Of a stretch of DNA of 64,000 nt, positions 45,759 to 57,223 are shown piece by piece; position 1 is the stretch's first letter; each line of letters begins with the position of its first letter. The stretch comes from Selaginella moellendorffii (Eukaryota; Streptophyta; Lycopodiopsida; Selaginellales; Selaginellaceae), in NCBI RefSeq assembly GCF_000143415.4, contig NW_003314261.1:1801973-1865972 (forward strand), given 5' to 3'. The translations under genes were made by a program, and so were the position numbers. The notes under the pieces were generated by a model that was not told the DNA's origin, did not search any database, and saw only the letters and a list, made by a program, of their open reading frames with translations.

Positions 45759-47789
45759 TCACACGTTGAAACGAAAGAGCATCACGTCGCCTTCCTGTAC
45801 AACGTAGTCTTTGCCTTCTGATCTTAGCTGTGCAATTAGCACAATGAAAATTCAGCGGGTCAGAACTGTGGCAAAAAGAAAAAGCAAGCAAGGCTCACCA
45901 GTCCCTTCTCTCTCGCGGCCTGTAGCGAGCCAACCGATACGAAATCTTTGTAGGCAACCTGCACGGGAGAACGCAAAACTTCAAGATTTGAGGAAACGAA
46001 TCCTTTCCTCCATATTACCGTCTCAGCTCTTATGAATCCACGCTCAAAATCCGAATGTATTACGCCCGCTGCTTGGGGCGCAGTCATGCCTGTGATGTGT
46101 CAATGACGAGCTCTCCACTCACCGTCTTGTTAAGCAAAAAAGCCTGTCAAAAGTACCTGACTTGATCGTCCATGCCTTGGTCTCCTGCATATCAGTGTGA
46201 GAAGGTTTAGGATTCGTTCGTATACCACTAGCACATGAACCTTTTCTCCGGTGGTGAAGTACGTCCGTAACCCCAGAAGGCTGTAAGTTGCTTTGACAAG
46301 AGATCCAAGTCCACCTTCAGCTGCTCCAAGTGACTCCAAAAACTCTTTCCTCTCCTTGGCATCAAGTTCCGCAAGCTCCGATTCTACCTGAAAGGCAAAG
46401 AAAATATCAGAGCCTAAAAAATGGAATACGAAAGACGTACACACGAAAACAATGAAATAATGCATACACAATTCCATGAGGAGGAGAGAATTACTTGAGC
46501 AGAAACAACCACTGCTTCGGAGCCGAGATCAGCAGCTGTCTTCACAACCCTCTGAACGTACTCGTTTTTAGAAGGGTCTCCGAGGTCTGTCTCAGCTACG
46601 TTGGCAGCATATATAACGGGTTTCATCGTGAGTAGACACAACTGTTGGACTTGTTTCCTCTCATCGTTGGAAAGGTCGACGGTTCTTGCGGCCTTTCCAG
46701 CCAGTAAAGCCTCGTTTATCCTCTCTAGTGCAGCAGCTTCCATATCTTCCTGAAAAACCGCGTTATCCTTCATAGGATTGTCTTACCCATGCGAACCTTG
46801 GCTTTGGTTTGTGGATCTTTAGCTCTCCCCTTTTTAAGCTTCTCCAATCTTTTCTCGATCTGGACGAGAAAATCTCATTTAGATGACAACAAAACTTGCA
46901 ACTTGAGGTTAGACCTGTGCGATATCAGAAAATGCAAGCTCCAAGTTGATAATGTCAATGTCTGCCTCCGGATCAACTTTACCATTGACATGGAGGATGT
47001 CCGAGTCGTCGAAACACCTCACAACCTGCCGAAAGCACACAGTGAAAGGGAAATGAAGAGAAAAAAGAGAAACAATATTTAAGAGCGAAAAAAAGAAAAT
47101 GGAGAAAGGAAACTTACCTGGACAATCGAGTCAACTTCACGTATGTGCTGAAGAAACTTGTTACCAAGGCCCTACACGATCACACAATGGATAGTTATTG
47201 AACTGGTTGTTTGTGTCACTGGAAAGTGGAAGAAAAAAAACTCTTACCTCACCTTTACTCGCACCTTTGACGAGCCCAGCAATGTCCACAAACTCCATGC
47301 TAGCGGGCACAGTTTGCTTGGAGCTACTTATATCGGTGAGCACGCTCAAGCGAGTATCTGGAACTGCCACAATTCCAACATTCGGTTCAATCGTGCAGAA
47401 GGGAAAATTCGCTGCCTGAGCTTTGGCATTCTCTACCTACAAAAACAAAGAGAAGAAATCCAAGATATAGCTAGCACTAGGCAAGTAAGAAACAAAAACA
47501 AGAAGAAACCACCAGCCTAGACACATTTTAAGTTCTGCTTACGTACCAGAGCATTGAAGAGCGTGGATTTGCCGACATTAGGGAGCCCTACGATGCCGGA
47601 GCGCAAGCTCATGCTGATCTTGGAGGACATTCCTCGCCGGAACAGCCATAGGGCGTGCTGGCGCGGGAAAAGCCCCACATTGCCACCAATTCCTGGAGAA
47701 ATCCATAGCGACACCGATGCCGATGTCAGGGACGAGGAGGAAGACGCGGCGGAGGAGAAGAATGCCCTAGCGCCAACTAATCTAGGCAT
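45759..47789 (-). CDS. YchF/OLA1-type ribosome-binding ATPase, organelle-targeted
   Basis: Eleven exons: 47789-47547, 47436-47248, 47171-47118, 47025-46915, 46859-46797, 46749-46495, 46387-46241, 46184-46157, 46089-46019, 45958-45899, 45827-45759; 429 aa. After a Ser/Arg-rich targeting sequence of about 55 residues comes the P-loop GLPNVGKST (about 68-76). The switch region has [11 protein letters not shown], then [10 protein letters not shown] with GEGLGNKFL, and NVAE in place of the GTPase NKxD, as in the ATP-preferring YchF group. The C-terminal TGS domain includes FFTT-like YFTTGEKETKAWT and ends with [10 protein letters not shown]. Length matches family plus transit peptide. Introns are mostly 45-110 bp. 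Probably acts at organellar ribosomes. Confidence 0.95.
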
Positions 47790-47835
47790 CGTCTCCCTCC
47801 CGCTCTCCAGAAGAAAACCTTGGGGGTTTATCTCT

Positions 47836-47912
47836 ATCCCCAGGTCGAGGGTTCGAATCCCGGGAACGCCAACCACGAGGTGGTTTGTGTTCGAATCCGG
47901 GGAACGCCGCTT
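47836..47912 (+). repeat. two tRNA T-arm-like units upstream of the YchF gene
   Basis: GGTTCGAATCCCGGGAACGCC at about 47849-47869 and GTTCGAATCCGGGGAACGCC at about 47889-47909, 40 bp apart. The B-box-like core GTTCGAATCC and the shared GGAACGCC resemble the 3' end of a tRNA. No matching 5' half was found upstream. Confidence 0.5.
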
Positions 47913-48198
47913 TAAGAAACCTCATTGTTTTAAAATCCCAAAGCCTGGTATCTCTGGAACAAGGAAATTATTCTACCATGTGGAAGCGTCAAATTTTTCA
48001 ACTCGTTGTCACAGTGGTGTTGATCGATCCTCGTGAAATGAAGAGCTTGTGAGACTTACACTGGAAATATTTTTTTCATAGACGTCTGTAAGAACTGTAC
48101 ACAGGATTTTAGCACTGGATGCTCGATTTGTATCGTTCTGTGGAGAGCAAAAAAAAAAGGAAAAAAGTAGTGTGTTGATCTGACCTCTCCCTGAAAGT

Positions 48199-49638
48199 TT
48201 AGAAGAAAGCTCGACTGCCATAGAAGACCCTGGGCGTGTTAGAACTAGTCAAGTTTCTCTTACCTCCACCGCTGCTCTCACCACTCCTCTCGGAGCCACT
48301 GCTAGAGTTGTTGTTGTCATTCGTGTTCTTGGTGTCTTTGCTGTTAGTCGTCTCCGAGGAGGCGGCCTCGTCCAGCTTGATCAATCCGTTCTCGTCCACC
48401 GGGAGCTGCATCTTTGCGAGAGCGTCGGAGAATTGCTGCATGCTCCTGGTGTACATGTCCATGATCTCCTGCTGCATTATCCTCGGCTCCGGCTGGATCA
48501 CAGGCTTGCTCACGAAACCAAACTTTGCGGCCTCCTCGTCGCTCATTACTCCGCCCTCTCCACCACCGCCGAGCTCCGCAGCTCTGCCATGTTTCTCCTC
48601 GTCCGCCTTGCTGATGGAGAGATCCTCCTTCGGCTTCGAGCTGGGAGTGGGAGTTACGCCGTTACTGACGGACGATTCCAGCAACGATGGGCTCGCCGGA
48701 ACGTCTAGCTGCTTGAGTCCCGGCTTGGAGATGTTTTCCTTCTCACCGCCGCTAGCTGCTGGAGCCGAGAAGAGTTTATCCGTCCCTTGTTCTACCACCG
48801 ACTGCTCGTCGTCCAGCTCCGGAACTTCATCTTCAGACCGCGCCTCGTCCGCTGCTAAACTCTTCCTCACAGCCGCGCAGTCGAGCTTGAGAAACGGAGG
48901 ACCTGTGTAGATACCATCGTCCTTGGCAGCCGCTTCCACATTCTGTTTCCTCTGGATGAAATCCGAGACGAGCTCCTCGTCCTCCCGAGCGTCGGCAAGG
49001 TCCGCAAAAGCCACCACCTTGGAGTCTATGCCGTCGAGGCTGCTGGCCGAGAGGTTCGAGGTGGTGGAGTTGCACACCGTCACTTCGCAATCGTTGCTTT
49101 CTTCTGGGCTTGCCTTGTCACCGAGCTTCGTGATCTCTTCAAACTTGAGACTCATGGTGATGCTTCCTGCCGGTGAGTGGAACAGCTCCGTGGACGAGAG
49201 CTCAAACTCGTTAAACTCCTTGTCTTTCCCGACCAGTGTGGACAGCGGTATGGTGACTGCCCCCAGAAGCTGGTCCTGGAGATAGTCGCGCATCTTGCTG
49301 GCCATCCACACCTCGCACCTCAAAGCACGGTCACTTTGCACGAGAGAAGTGCAAAACTTCTGGTTGAAAACTGGATCTTTACCTCCTTTGTCGACCACCT
49401 CCGTGTAGAACGCTGTTGGCCCGCTCCCGCCGGCGGCGTCGTTGAGCGATAGCTTGGCGTACACGTCCTGCTTGGCGTAAATGCAAATGTTGTGGAGGTT
49501 GCGAGCTTGGTGAACTTCCACTTCCAGAATGCCGCCAGCAGCGCTGGCGGGAGCACCGTTCGCAGCAGCCTGGCCTCGCACGGGCGGGTGCTCGGCGGTG
49601 AAAGGAGCAAAACCATTCGGAAACTCGGACGACGCCAT
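48199..49638 (-). CDS. C2-domain protein
   Basis: Single exon, 479 aa, ATG 49638. The C2 domain spans about residues 36-170: ILEVEVHQARNLHNI, YAKQDVYAKLSL, then KDPVFNQKF and CEVWMASK, DQLLGAVTIPLSTL. C2 domains bind Ca2+/phospholipid. The aspartates expected in the loops are only partly present, so Ca2+ binding is uncertain. The rest is low complexity and acidic, with QQEIMDMYTRSMQQFSDALAKM and a conserved-looking C-terminus PRVFYGSRAFF. Similar plant proteins are annotated only as C2-domain proteins. Confidence 0.85.
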   Translation of the reverse strand: MASSEFPNGFAPFTAEHPPVRGQAAANGAPASAAGGILEVEVHQARNLHNICIYAKQDVYAKLSLNDAAGGSGPTAFYTEVVDKGGKDPVFNQKFCTSLVQSDRALRCEVWMASKMRDYLQDQLLGAVTIPLSTLVGKDKEFNEFELSSTELFHSPAGSITMSLKFEEITKLGDKASPEESNDCEVTVCNSTTSNLSASSLDGIDSKVVAFADLADAREDEELVSDFIQRKQNVEAAAKDDGIYTGPPFLKLDCAAVRKSLAADEARSEDEVPELDDEQSVVEQGTDKLFSAPAASGGEKENISKPGLKQLDVPASPSLLESSVSNGVTPTPSSKPKEDLSISKADEEKHGRAAELGGGGEGGVMSDEEAAKFGFVSKPVIQPEPRIMQQEIMDMYTRSMQQFSDALAKMQLPVDENGLIKLDEAASSETTNSKDTKNTNDNNNSSSGSERSGESSGGGKRNLTSSNTPRVFYGSRAFF

Positions 49639-50806
49639 CGCTCACAGCTAGAAAAGAAAGAAAAACACTAGAGCTCTCAGACACAAGAGATGGTTTGGGC
49701 AGAGAAGAAGAGCTTCAAGAGCGTTACGAAGGGATATTGCGGAGATAAAGCTCACGGCTCAAAAAGGAAAAGCTGGAGACCCGAGCAGAAAAACTAGACT
49801 AGAAAACAGTTTTTTAGATTCGTCTAGCACAGGAAGCTGCCACAGTGACCCCTGAAGACCATGAATATGTCATAAGGAGACGTGTAGCGTTTAAACAAAG
49901 ACCAGACGAGGCTCCGGGAAAAAAAAATTGAAAAAAAAACGACTCAACAGTGAAACCATGTAGCCTCTCGCTCGGCCAGAGGAAATCTCGCTGCCTAGAC
50001 CGCCACAGGAGGCACTGCTAACCCTACAATCGTGTTCTCTGGGGAACAGGAGACGAATTTCGCAGCTCTCGACTCGACTCTCTAGGATCGAGCACAAACC
50101 TCGGGAAACCGCCGTCGCGCAGGAGGGAAATCCACGCCCGCCACCGAAATGTGAGGCGAATTTGAGAGCGCGCGCATCCAATCGCGAGGAACACGAGCGC
50201 CCGCCAGAAGCGAGAGAAGTAGAAATGGAAATAGGGGTTTTGTTCTTCCCCAGTGAGCAACGTCTTTGACCATCCGTCAGTCATATATCAGGAAACAACC
50301 CCTTTGACTAAAGTAGGATATTCCGCTCAAAAGAAAGCGGTGTTGGATCGTCAATATTTAGTGACGTGTTGGCTCCTTTTTTATATTAAAATCCCATATA
50401 CATACTTGTTATTTACAGTAATTTTTGGTTTGCTTAAGCAAACGACTGAGTGGATATATTTAAAATATATTTGAATATTTTCAAATATTCTACATCTAAC
50501 GGTTGTTATTCATTTAAATTAATTTTGTATTTATAATTTATAAACATGTTTATAATCTATAAGCTTGCTTAAACCCTTTCTAGTATATTCTCTTTTATTC
50601 TATCATCTAATCAATAAAATTAATCTTGTGTTTATAAATTACAAACATGCTTATAATAATAAACTTTATTTAATCAATTAAATTAATAAGTAATAATAAA
50701 ATTACTGCGTAGCAATTTATTTAGTATTATTTGTTCCTGTTGGTGTTTAACACAAAATCTTTGATTTTTTTAATCTAACGGTTCTGTTTAGGGAAATGAC
50801 ATTTAA
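49639..50806. other. upstream region of the C2 gene and AT-rich spacer
   Basis: 49640-50300 is GC-balanced and probably promoter and 5' leader of the C2 gene; 50310-50800 is AT-rich. Open frames near 49891-50284 have no family similarity. Confidence 0.45.
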
Positions 50807-50818
50807 CTATCCTTCGCC

Positions 50819-51091
50819 TTGGATAAAACCATTCGAGACGACGAAGGGATTCACTACGCCTTCACCCTGGAAGATCCCGTCAGCACGAGAAAGATGGAAG
50901 TGTGGACGAACCAGCCACGAGTCCAGTTCTACTCCGGTAACCAGATAGTGAGCATTCAAGGGAAAGGCGGGGCTGTCTACTCCAAATATGCTGGAGACTC
51001 GAGGCTTTCCCAACGCTGTCAACCAGCCAAACTTTCCCCGCGTGATCCTCAACCCGAAGAAGTCTATAACCGTGTCATGGTTCATAGCTAG
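50819..51091 (+). pseudogene. aldose 1-epimerase (galactose mutarotase) C-terminal remnant
   Basis: The reading MEVWTNQPRVQFYSGN matches the conserved end of aldose 1-epimerase (VWT..PGVQFYTGN). Then KGGAVYSKYAG changes frame near 50992 into LETRGFPNAVNQPNFP, which contains the catalytic-region glutamate of ETQ, and back near 51055 into EEVYNRVMVHS and a stop. Only the last 90 or so residues remain. Confidence 0.82.
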
Positions 51092-51252
51092 ACGCTACTG
51101 CCTGATCACATAGAAACTTGTTAATATCATACATTCAAAGAAAGTTCTTGAGTTTTTACCTGAGCTCGTTACCAATCGAAGAGAACTAAGTTCAGCAGCT
51201 CCTTGTGAGCTGTCGGTCATTTTGAGAATCCAAGTGTGTTAAGGGACGAAGA

Positions 51253-53709
51253 CTAACACTCCAAGAGATCATGTGTTGTATCGTTTGGTTCTAGGCCCGC
51301 CTCGGTCATTTCTTCCAAAAGCTTTCGAGCCAAGTCGGCTCGGCCCGACTTGCAGTAGCCCCCGATGAGAGTGTTGCAAGTCTCGATGTCTGGACAGCAG
51401 CCGAGCTTGGACATTCTCTGGACGAGCTCGTACGCGTCGTCCACCTTTGCGGCACTGCATAGCCACGAGATGACCACGTTAACCGTGGAGATCTCGGGTG
51501 CCGGACCAGCTGAAACCATAGCCTCGAAGACTTGAGTAGCTTCGTCCCACCTTTGGAGCCTCGACAGTCCAGAGAGAAGCCGGTTATACGACGAGACTGC
51601 CGCTGCAAAGCCTCTCTCGGACATTTTGTGAAGTAGCTGCTTGGCGTCGTCTGTTTTTCCCACCTGGCACAGTGATTCTACCAGCGCGTCCACGGCTGAG
51701 GAGCTCGGATTAAACTTACGGTCCCGCTTGTCAATCACTTGCTCCAGGACAGCAAGTGCCTTGTCGTGCTTGCTTGCTCTTGCCATGCCTTCGACAACTA
51801 AGTTGTAGATGAGAGCATCATCGGTGCAGCCTCTAGCGGCCATAGAATCGAAGAGTTGTATGGCTCTCTCCGTGTGGTTTCCTTCAAAGAGCCCCCCAAG
51901 AACAGCGCTTAACGTATTGACTCTGGGAGGAAAGCCTTTGGATGCCATTTCTTCCACGAGCTCTACGACTTCCACCGCTCTCGACGTCTTGCAGTACTCG
52001 AGAATCAAGCTGGTGTACGTTGCCAAGTCGGGTGAGAATCCCTTGTCGACCAGCATGGAAAAAATTCGGCAAGCGTCCGCCATCCTGCCCAACGCAGCGT
52101 AACCATGGAACAGCGTGCTGTAAGTGACTGCGTTGGCCGCGGACACACCACTCTCCGGGATCGTCTGGAAAAGCTGGAATGCCTCGTCGACTTGGAAGCT
52201 CTTGCACAAACCATCTATCAGACTGTTGTAGGTGATGATATCCGGTGCGCAGCCTGTTTCTCTCATCCGGTGGTAAAGCTGGCGCGCCTCCTCGATCCGC
52301 TTGGCCTTGCAAAGCCCATCGATAAGAATGTTGTGCGTGACAACGTTGGGCGGACAGTTCCTTCTTTCCATAAGCTGGAAGAGCTCATAGGCGTCGTCAA
52401 CCTGACCTTGCTTGCAAAGCCCGTTTATAACCGTGCTGTAAGTCACGACGTTTGGCGAGCAGCCCCCCATCACCATCTTCTCCAGAAGCTGCTGAGCTTC
52501 TCCGACCCTGTTCGCCTTGCAAAGTCCCGTGATCAAGATCGTGAAGGTGAAGACGTTTGGCACGCAGCCTTTCTCGATCATCACCTCGAGGAGCTTGTAC
52601 GCGCTGTCGAGATCCTTGGCCTTGCAGAACCCGTTGATGACGAGATTGAACATTAGAACAGTCGGCGTGAAGCCCTTCGCGATCACCACTCCCAAAACTT
52701 TGGAGGCCAGCTCCACAGAGTTGTACTTGTTGCACAGCCTCTGGATGATGGTCTCGAAAGCGGCATCGCTGTTACCCATCCCACGCTGTATAACATCCTC
52801 GAGCACCCGAAAAGCCTGTTCTTCGCTCCCAAACTTGCAGAGCCCATCGATCAGTGTGCTGAAAGTCACCGTGTCAGGAGCACAGCCTTGGGCGACCATC
52901 TCACGGAGCATACCTTGCGCTTCATCAAACTTCCCAGCCTTGCAGAGCGCATGGACGAGCGCGGTGTAAGTCATCACGTCGGGAGCACAGTCCTTGGCCA
53001 TGGCTCGAAAGTGCTCCAGCGCTTCCACCACACGACCTGCATCACACAGTCCCTTCATGAGAGTGGTGTGGACAACGGCATTGCCCTCAAACCCGCTGCT
53101 TTTCATCTCCTCGAGGAGCTGGATGGCGATGTCCAAATCACCGGCAGAGGAAAATCCCCGGATCAAGATGCCATACGTGAACTTGTTGGGCATACAAATC
53201 CTGGCCATGGCGTTGCGGAAGAGCGCCAGAGCTTCTTGACGGCGATTGAGCCGGCACAGCATGTCGAGAGCGCAGTTGCAGCTAAAGACATTGTGGCCGA
53301 CTCGCGATCGCGCCCAATCGAAGAAGAGGAGGACGAGCTCCGGCTTGTCCATGCACTGCATCACTCTGCCAGCCTTGTCCGGCCCTAGATTCTCGACTCG
53401 CCCGGCCAGAGCATCGTCCAGATCATCTCCCGGCCTCACGGCATCGAGAGCTTCCAGGATCGGCTGCAAATCCATAGGAATGCTGGAGACCCTGTCGGGA
53501 CGTCGCCATGGGGACTTGGGATTCTCGAACCGCGCCCTGTCGGGCCTTGGCGCCGGGATTTCTTGCTGCTGGGAAACCCTAGGAGATGGAGAAGAAGATG
53601 GATGTCCCAGCGCCGCATTGAGCTGGAAAGAAGAGGAGCATAGCCCTGTGGATGGCGAGGAGGGATTGAACGCCGAGGCGCGCAGTGGCAGCGCTGATGC
53701 TGCAGCCAT
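51253..53709 (-). CDS. P-class pentatricopeptide repeat (PPR) protein
   Basis: Single exon, 818 aa from ATG 53709. A further upstream non-ATG extension exists but ATG is chosen. A Ser/Pro/Arg-rich N-terminus suggests plastid or mitochondrial import. From about residue 150 to the end there are some 17-18 tandem 35-residue repeats with the typical VTYSTLIDGLCK..R.DEA..L...M...GC.PN pattern. There is no E, DYW or SMR domain. P-class proteins bind organellar RNA one base per repeat. Intron-less structure suits the family. Few tandem neighbours; function in this plant unknown. Confidence 0.95.
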   Translation of the reverse strand: MAAASALPLRASAFNPSSPSTGLCSSSFQLNAALGHPSSSPSPRVSQQQEIPAPRPDRARFENPKSPWRRPDRVSSIPMDLQPILEALDAVRPGDDLDDALAGRVENLGPDKAGRVMQCMDKPELVLLFFDWARSRVGHNVFSCNCALDMLCRLNRRQEALALFRNAMARICMPNKFTYGILIRGFSSAGDLDIAIQLLEEMKSSGFEGNAVVHTTLMKGLCDAGRVVEALEHFRAMAKDCAPDVMTYTALVHALCKAGKFDEAQGMLREMVAQGCAPDTVTFSTLIDGLCKFGSEEQAFRVLEDVIQRGMGNSDAAFETIIQRLCNKYNSVELASKVLGVVIAKGFTPTVLMFNLVINGFCKAKDLDSAYKLLEVMIEKGCVPNVFTFTILITGLCKANRVGEAQQLLEKMVMGGCSPNVVTYSTVINGLCKQGQVDDAYELFQLMERRNCPPNVVTHNILIDGLCKAKRIEEARQLYHRMRETGCAPDIITYNSLIDGLCKSFQVDEAFQLFQTIPESGVSAANAVTYSTLFHGYAALGRMADACRIFSMLVDKGFSPDLATYTSLILEYCKTSRAVEVVELVEEMASKGFPPRVNTLSAVLGGLFEGNHTERAIQLFDSMAARGCTDDALIYNLVVEGMARASKHDKALAVLEQVIDKRDRKFNPSSSAVDALVESLCQVGKTDDAKQLLHKMSERGFAAAVSSYNRLLSGLSRLQRWDEATQVFEAMVSAGPAPEISTVNVVISWLCSAAKVDDAYELVQRMSKLGCCPDIETCNTLIGGYCKSGRADLARKLLEEMTEAGLEPNDTTHDLLEC

Positions 53710-56700
53710 AACGTAAACCCTGCGCGCCACATTAGCCTCAAAATGCGGTATAATCTATTTTGATTTTTTATTCTTTATGCCTTTACACGGTTGATCTGCT
53801 GTGAGTTTTGAAATTTTCTTTTGTGGTCAATCCATCTCAACCATCCCTTATGTGAGGATGTTCAAGCTGATACCAAGTCTAGTTCTTACATTTGTAATGT
53901 TGTGGCTCTTGGAGAGGATGAAATATATTATCTCTTTGACTAACACTAGATATGCCATAGAAACATGAAAGACCAATCATAGACGAATCAAATGAATGCG
54001 TAGAGAGACATAGCCCTCTTGCCGATTGGACGTATACAATAATAGTATGAAAAAAAGAGATAGTATAGTATAAGGTGGAAAAAAAGTACATTTTATTCTA
54101 AATAAAATTCTATTCCTTTTAATGTGAAGCTATCTTAACAATATCATAAGGCCTAGACTTGTTGCAATAGGCCAAGAAAGAGAAAACCAAAATGGAATAA
54201 AAAAAGAATAGGAATTAGAGGAAAAACTGAAAGGGAAAAACTCTTGGGACAAATTGAACACTTACAATGCCTAAGGTGAAGGAAATGTTTAGAGAAAAGA
54301 AAAATAAGACAGTGAAATAAATGAGAGGATGAATAGTGAAAGTAGAGCTCTAGGAAAATACAAATTTGAAAAATATTTTGTTGAAATAACCTGTAGTGCT
54401 TAGGAATAAGATGAAGAAAAATGAAGTTACTCAAAACACTTTTATAAAAAAACAAGTTACTAAGGGGTTAATATACAAAAAGGATTGAGAGTTATAGAAA
54501 GAACAACCATGTCAAACAATAAGGCCACCAAACAATTAAAATTTTAAGCTTTATTCAAGAAAAAGAGAATGAGCAAAGAAACTAAAAGAAACATGCCTAA
54601 ATTTAAGACTCAGGAGATGTTGTTGACTGGAATAATTTTGGAGTATTTTGTTATACTAAACAATATTCTTGTTAAAATTTTAGTAATTAAATAAATAGTT
54701 TTAGTTAACCAATATTTATCTTCTACTTTAGAAGGATTTAAAAACTTAATATAACAAACTTATATTCAAGTAAACCAATAGTCTTAAATTTTTAGCAGCA
54801 ATAATTATTGATTATCATAATCTTGGTGGTTTCCTATTCTACACTAGTTTATCAGATAATAATTTCCTTAAAATAACTCTTATTTTACACTTAAGTTAAA
54901 GTATTGTATTAATATTAAATTCAGTGTCTGAAAAACAAAAATCTAAAACTACATCATAAATAAGAGAAGTCTAACTCTAATAAATAGCATTAATAAAGTA
55001 AAAAACATTTAGTATAAAACTATTTAATTAATAATATGGAATTGACTTTCTATGAGGTTTGTCTTCTTTCCCTATATTTTATATTAATAGTATTATAAAA
55101 TTCATAATTTATATTTTGATATTATATAGTGATGGATTTAAAGTTAAGAATTTGAATTCACCTTCTTATTTACAATTTCAAAACTATAAATTTTACACTC
55201 ATGGTAATAATATTGTTACTTAATGCTAGCACATTTAATTTTTCTTTCAAATGCAATGCTTTTAAGTATATTGTTTTTTCTTCTTTCAACTAAGTATTTA
55301 TTATTTTTGTTTTAAGAACTCTTGAGAAAAACATTGAGTTTAATTATAAAGTGTTCTTTTTAAATTTAAAGCATTATATTCATTAAATTATATAAACTAT
55401 TATATAAATTTTTAAATTAAAAGTTCTTAGGAAGTCACCCATCCTAGTATTGCTCAAACCTTTACTCAAACTTTTACTCAAAGACAATTAGTTACATATA
55501 TCTGAAAACCTTTAATTGATTAAGAAAGGAGGTGTAATTTTATTTATAAATATTTTCTTTTTATATCTGACATAATGAATTATTTTTTAAGTTGTACTCC
55601 TTAAGTACTTACAATTCTCTAAAATTCATACCTTTCTAATCTAACATAACAAACATAACATATTTGAACTAAAAACTCTAACTCAAAAAGTCAAAAATAA
55701 CTTTAAAAACATTTGAGGAATAAGTATGAAGCAATTGAGAAATGAGCACAAAGTAGCTGATAAGTGAGTCTTTAGAAAATGATAAAATAAATTTTTAACA
55801 TGTGGCAAGTATTATAAAACATGGTAGTGTCAAGACCAAAGTTTTAGAACCCAATAACTCAAAATGGAGAAATGTCAAAACCATCTCACCCCACCAAAAA
55901 TCCAAGTGAATGCAAAACATATTGAAGGCCCAATATATTTGGGGCCAAACATATTGGGGCTAAACATATTTAAGTGCATTTTACAAACCCTGAGGGATTT
56001 AGTAAGTCCTTCTAGAATAATGAAGGGAAGGATTTTAAGGGAACTAGTGCAAAGAAGGCATATTTATGTGGTGGGTGATGATATGAATATTAAAAAGTTC
56101 AAAGCTAAAATGAATAGAAATAGATAAATGGTGACTTGATAAAGTGTTCAAAAGATAATTCTAATTACTTTGGGAGATTAAATTGTCAATTCTCCCAATC
56201 CAAGTATAGGTGGCACAACTTATTTGAATACTTAATATGGCTTATTGAAACTTTGTTCTAGCCAAATAGCTAGGGCACTTTGGTGGTTGAAGTTGGGGAG
56301 AGTACCTTTAAGGCTTATACTAAATTGCAATATTCAAAATCTTATTCCAAAATCCTTGATTATGGAAAAAAAAAGTTGTTCTCTTGATTAAGATGTGGCT
56401 GCATGATGAAGAAGTCTTAAAAGTTAGTAGGATTTAGTGGATAGACCTTTAGATTTTAACCCAATGGCAGTGTTAGTGATCACTATTGTGATTGAAGAAG
56501 GATTTGGTAGGGATTTAAAAAGTGATATTAAAGGATGTACTATAGTTTAGTTTAATGTTTCTCTAATTGATGTTATAATTATAGTAGAATAAGAATAATT
56601 TTATAATCACCTCCCTCCCTCAAAAGATAGATAACAACACATTGGGAGATTGACATTAGAGTAAGATATACAAGAAGGATAAAAATGTGATGAAGAACAC

Positions 56701-57223
56701 TAACATATGGTAATGGTATAAAATCTAGGATTATGATATAATTATACCAAAGACTTGTAAAATTTATGATTTTACAATATAATTTTAATGCATGAAATAG
56801 TTTATTATTTAGCTTTCTATACTTTGATAAGTCTTCATTAAAGATGGAACAAATCTTGAAAGCTTTGATCATTAAACTTTACGTTACATGATTCTGTCTA
56901 CCTTGCTCCAGTCAGTGTGCAACACCACATAGTGACTTTGTAAATAAAAGAGAGCATAGGATGTATTTTAGAAAGCTTACAAATGGAAGTCATATTTGCA
57001 GTAGCATTGCTATCTTACACTTGTCCTCACATATATACATATTATTATTATCTATAGGAAGAAGATTTACTATTCTTGAAACTCAGAATTAAATAATTAT
57101 TTTAAGTATTTATTTAAATATAAATATGTTAAATATACATATAATATATAATAGAGAGAGAACGATATTAAGTTAATTCCTTTATATTTTTCATATTATA
57201 GGGGCTAAAAGTGATAAAACATA
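53710..57223. other. AT-rich intergenic DNA
   Basis: About 3.5 kb of A+T-rich sequence. No exon chain, RNA gene or element end was recognised; a run of short frames at 55864-56127 is not supported by family similarity. Confidence 0.65.

Noticed and set aside
51809-53716. Long plus-strand open frames opposite the PPR gene
   Set aside because: Antisense shadows of a GC-rich coding region.
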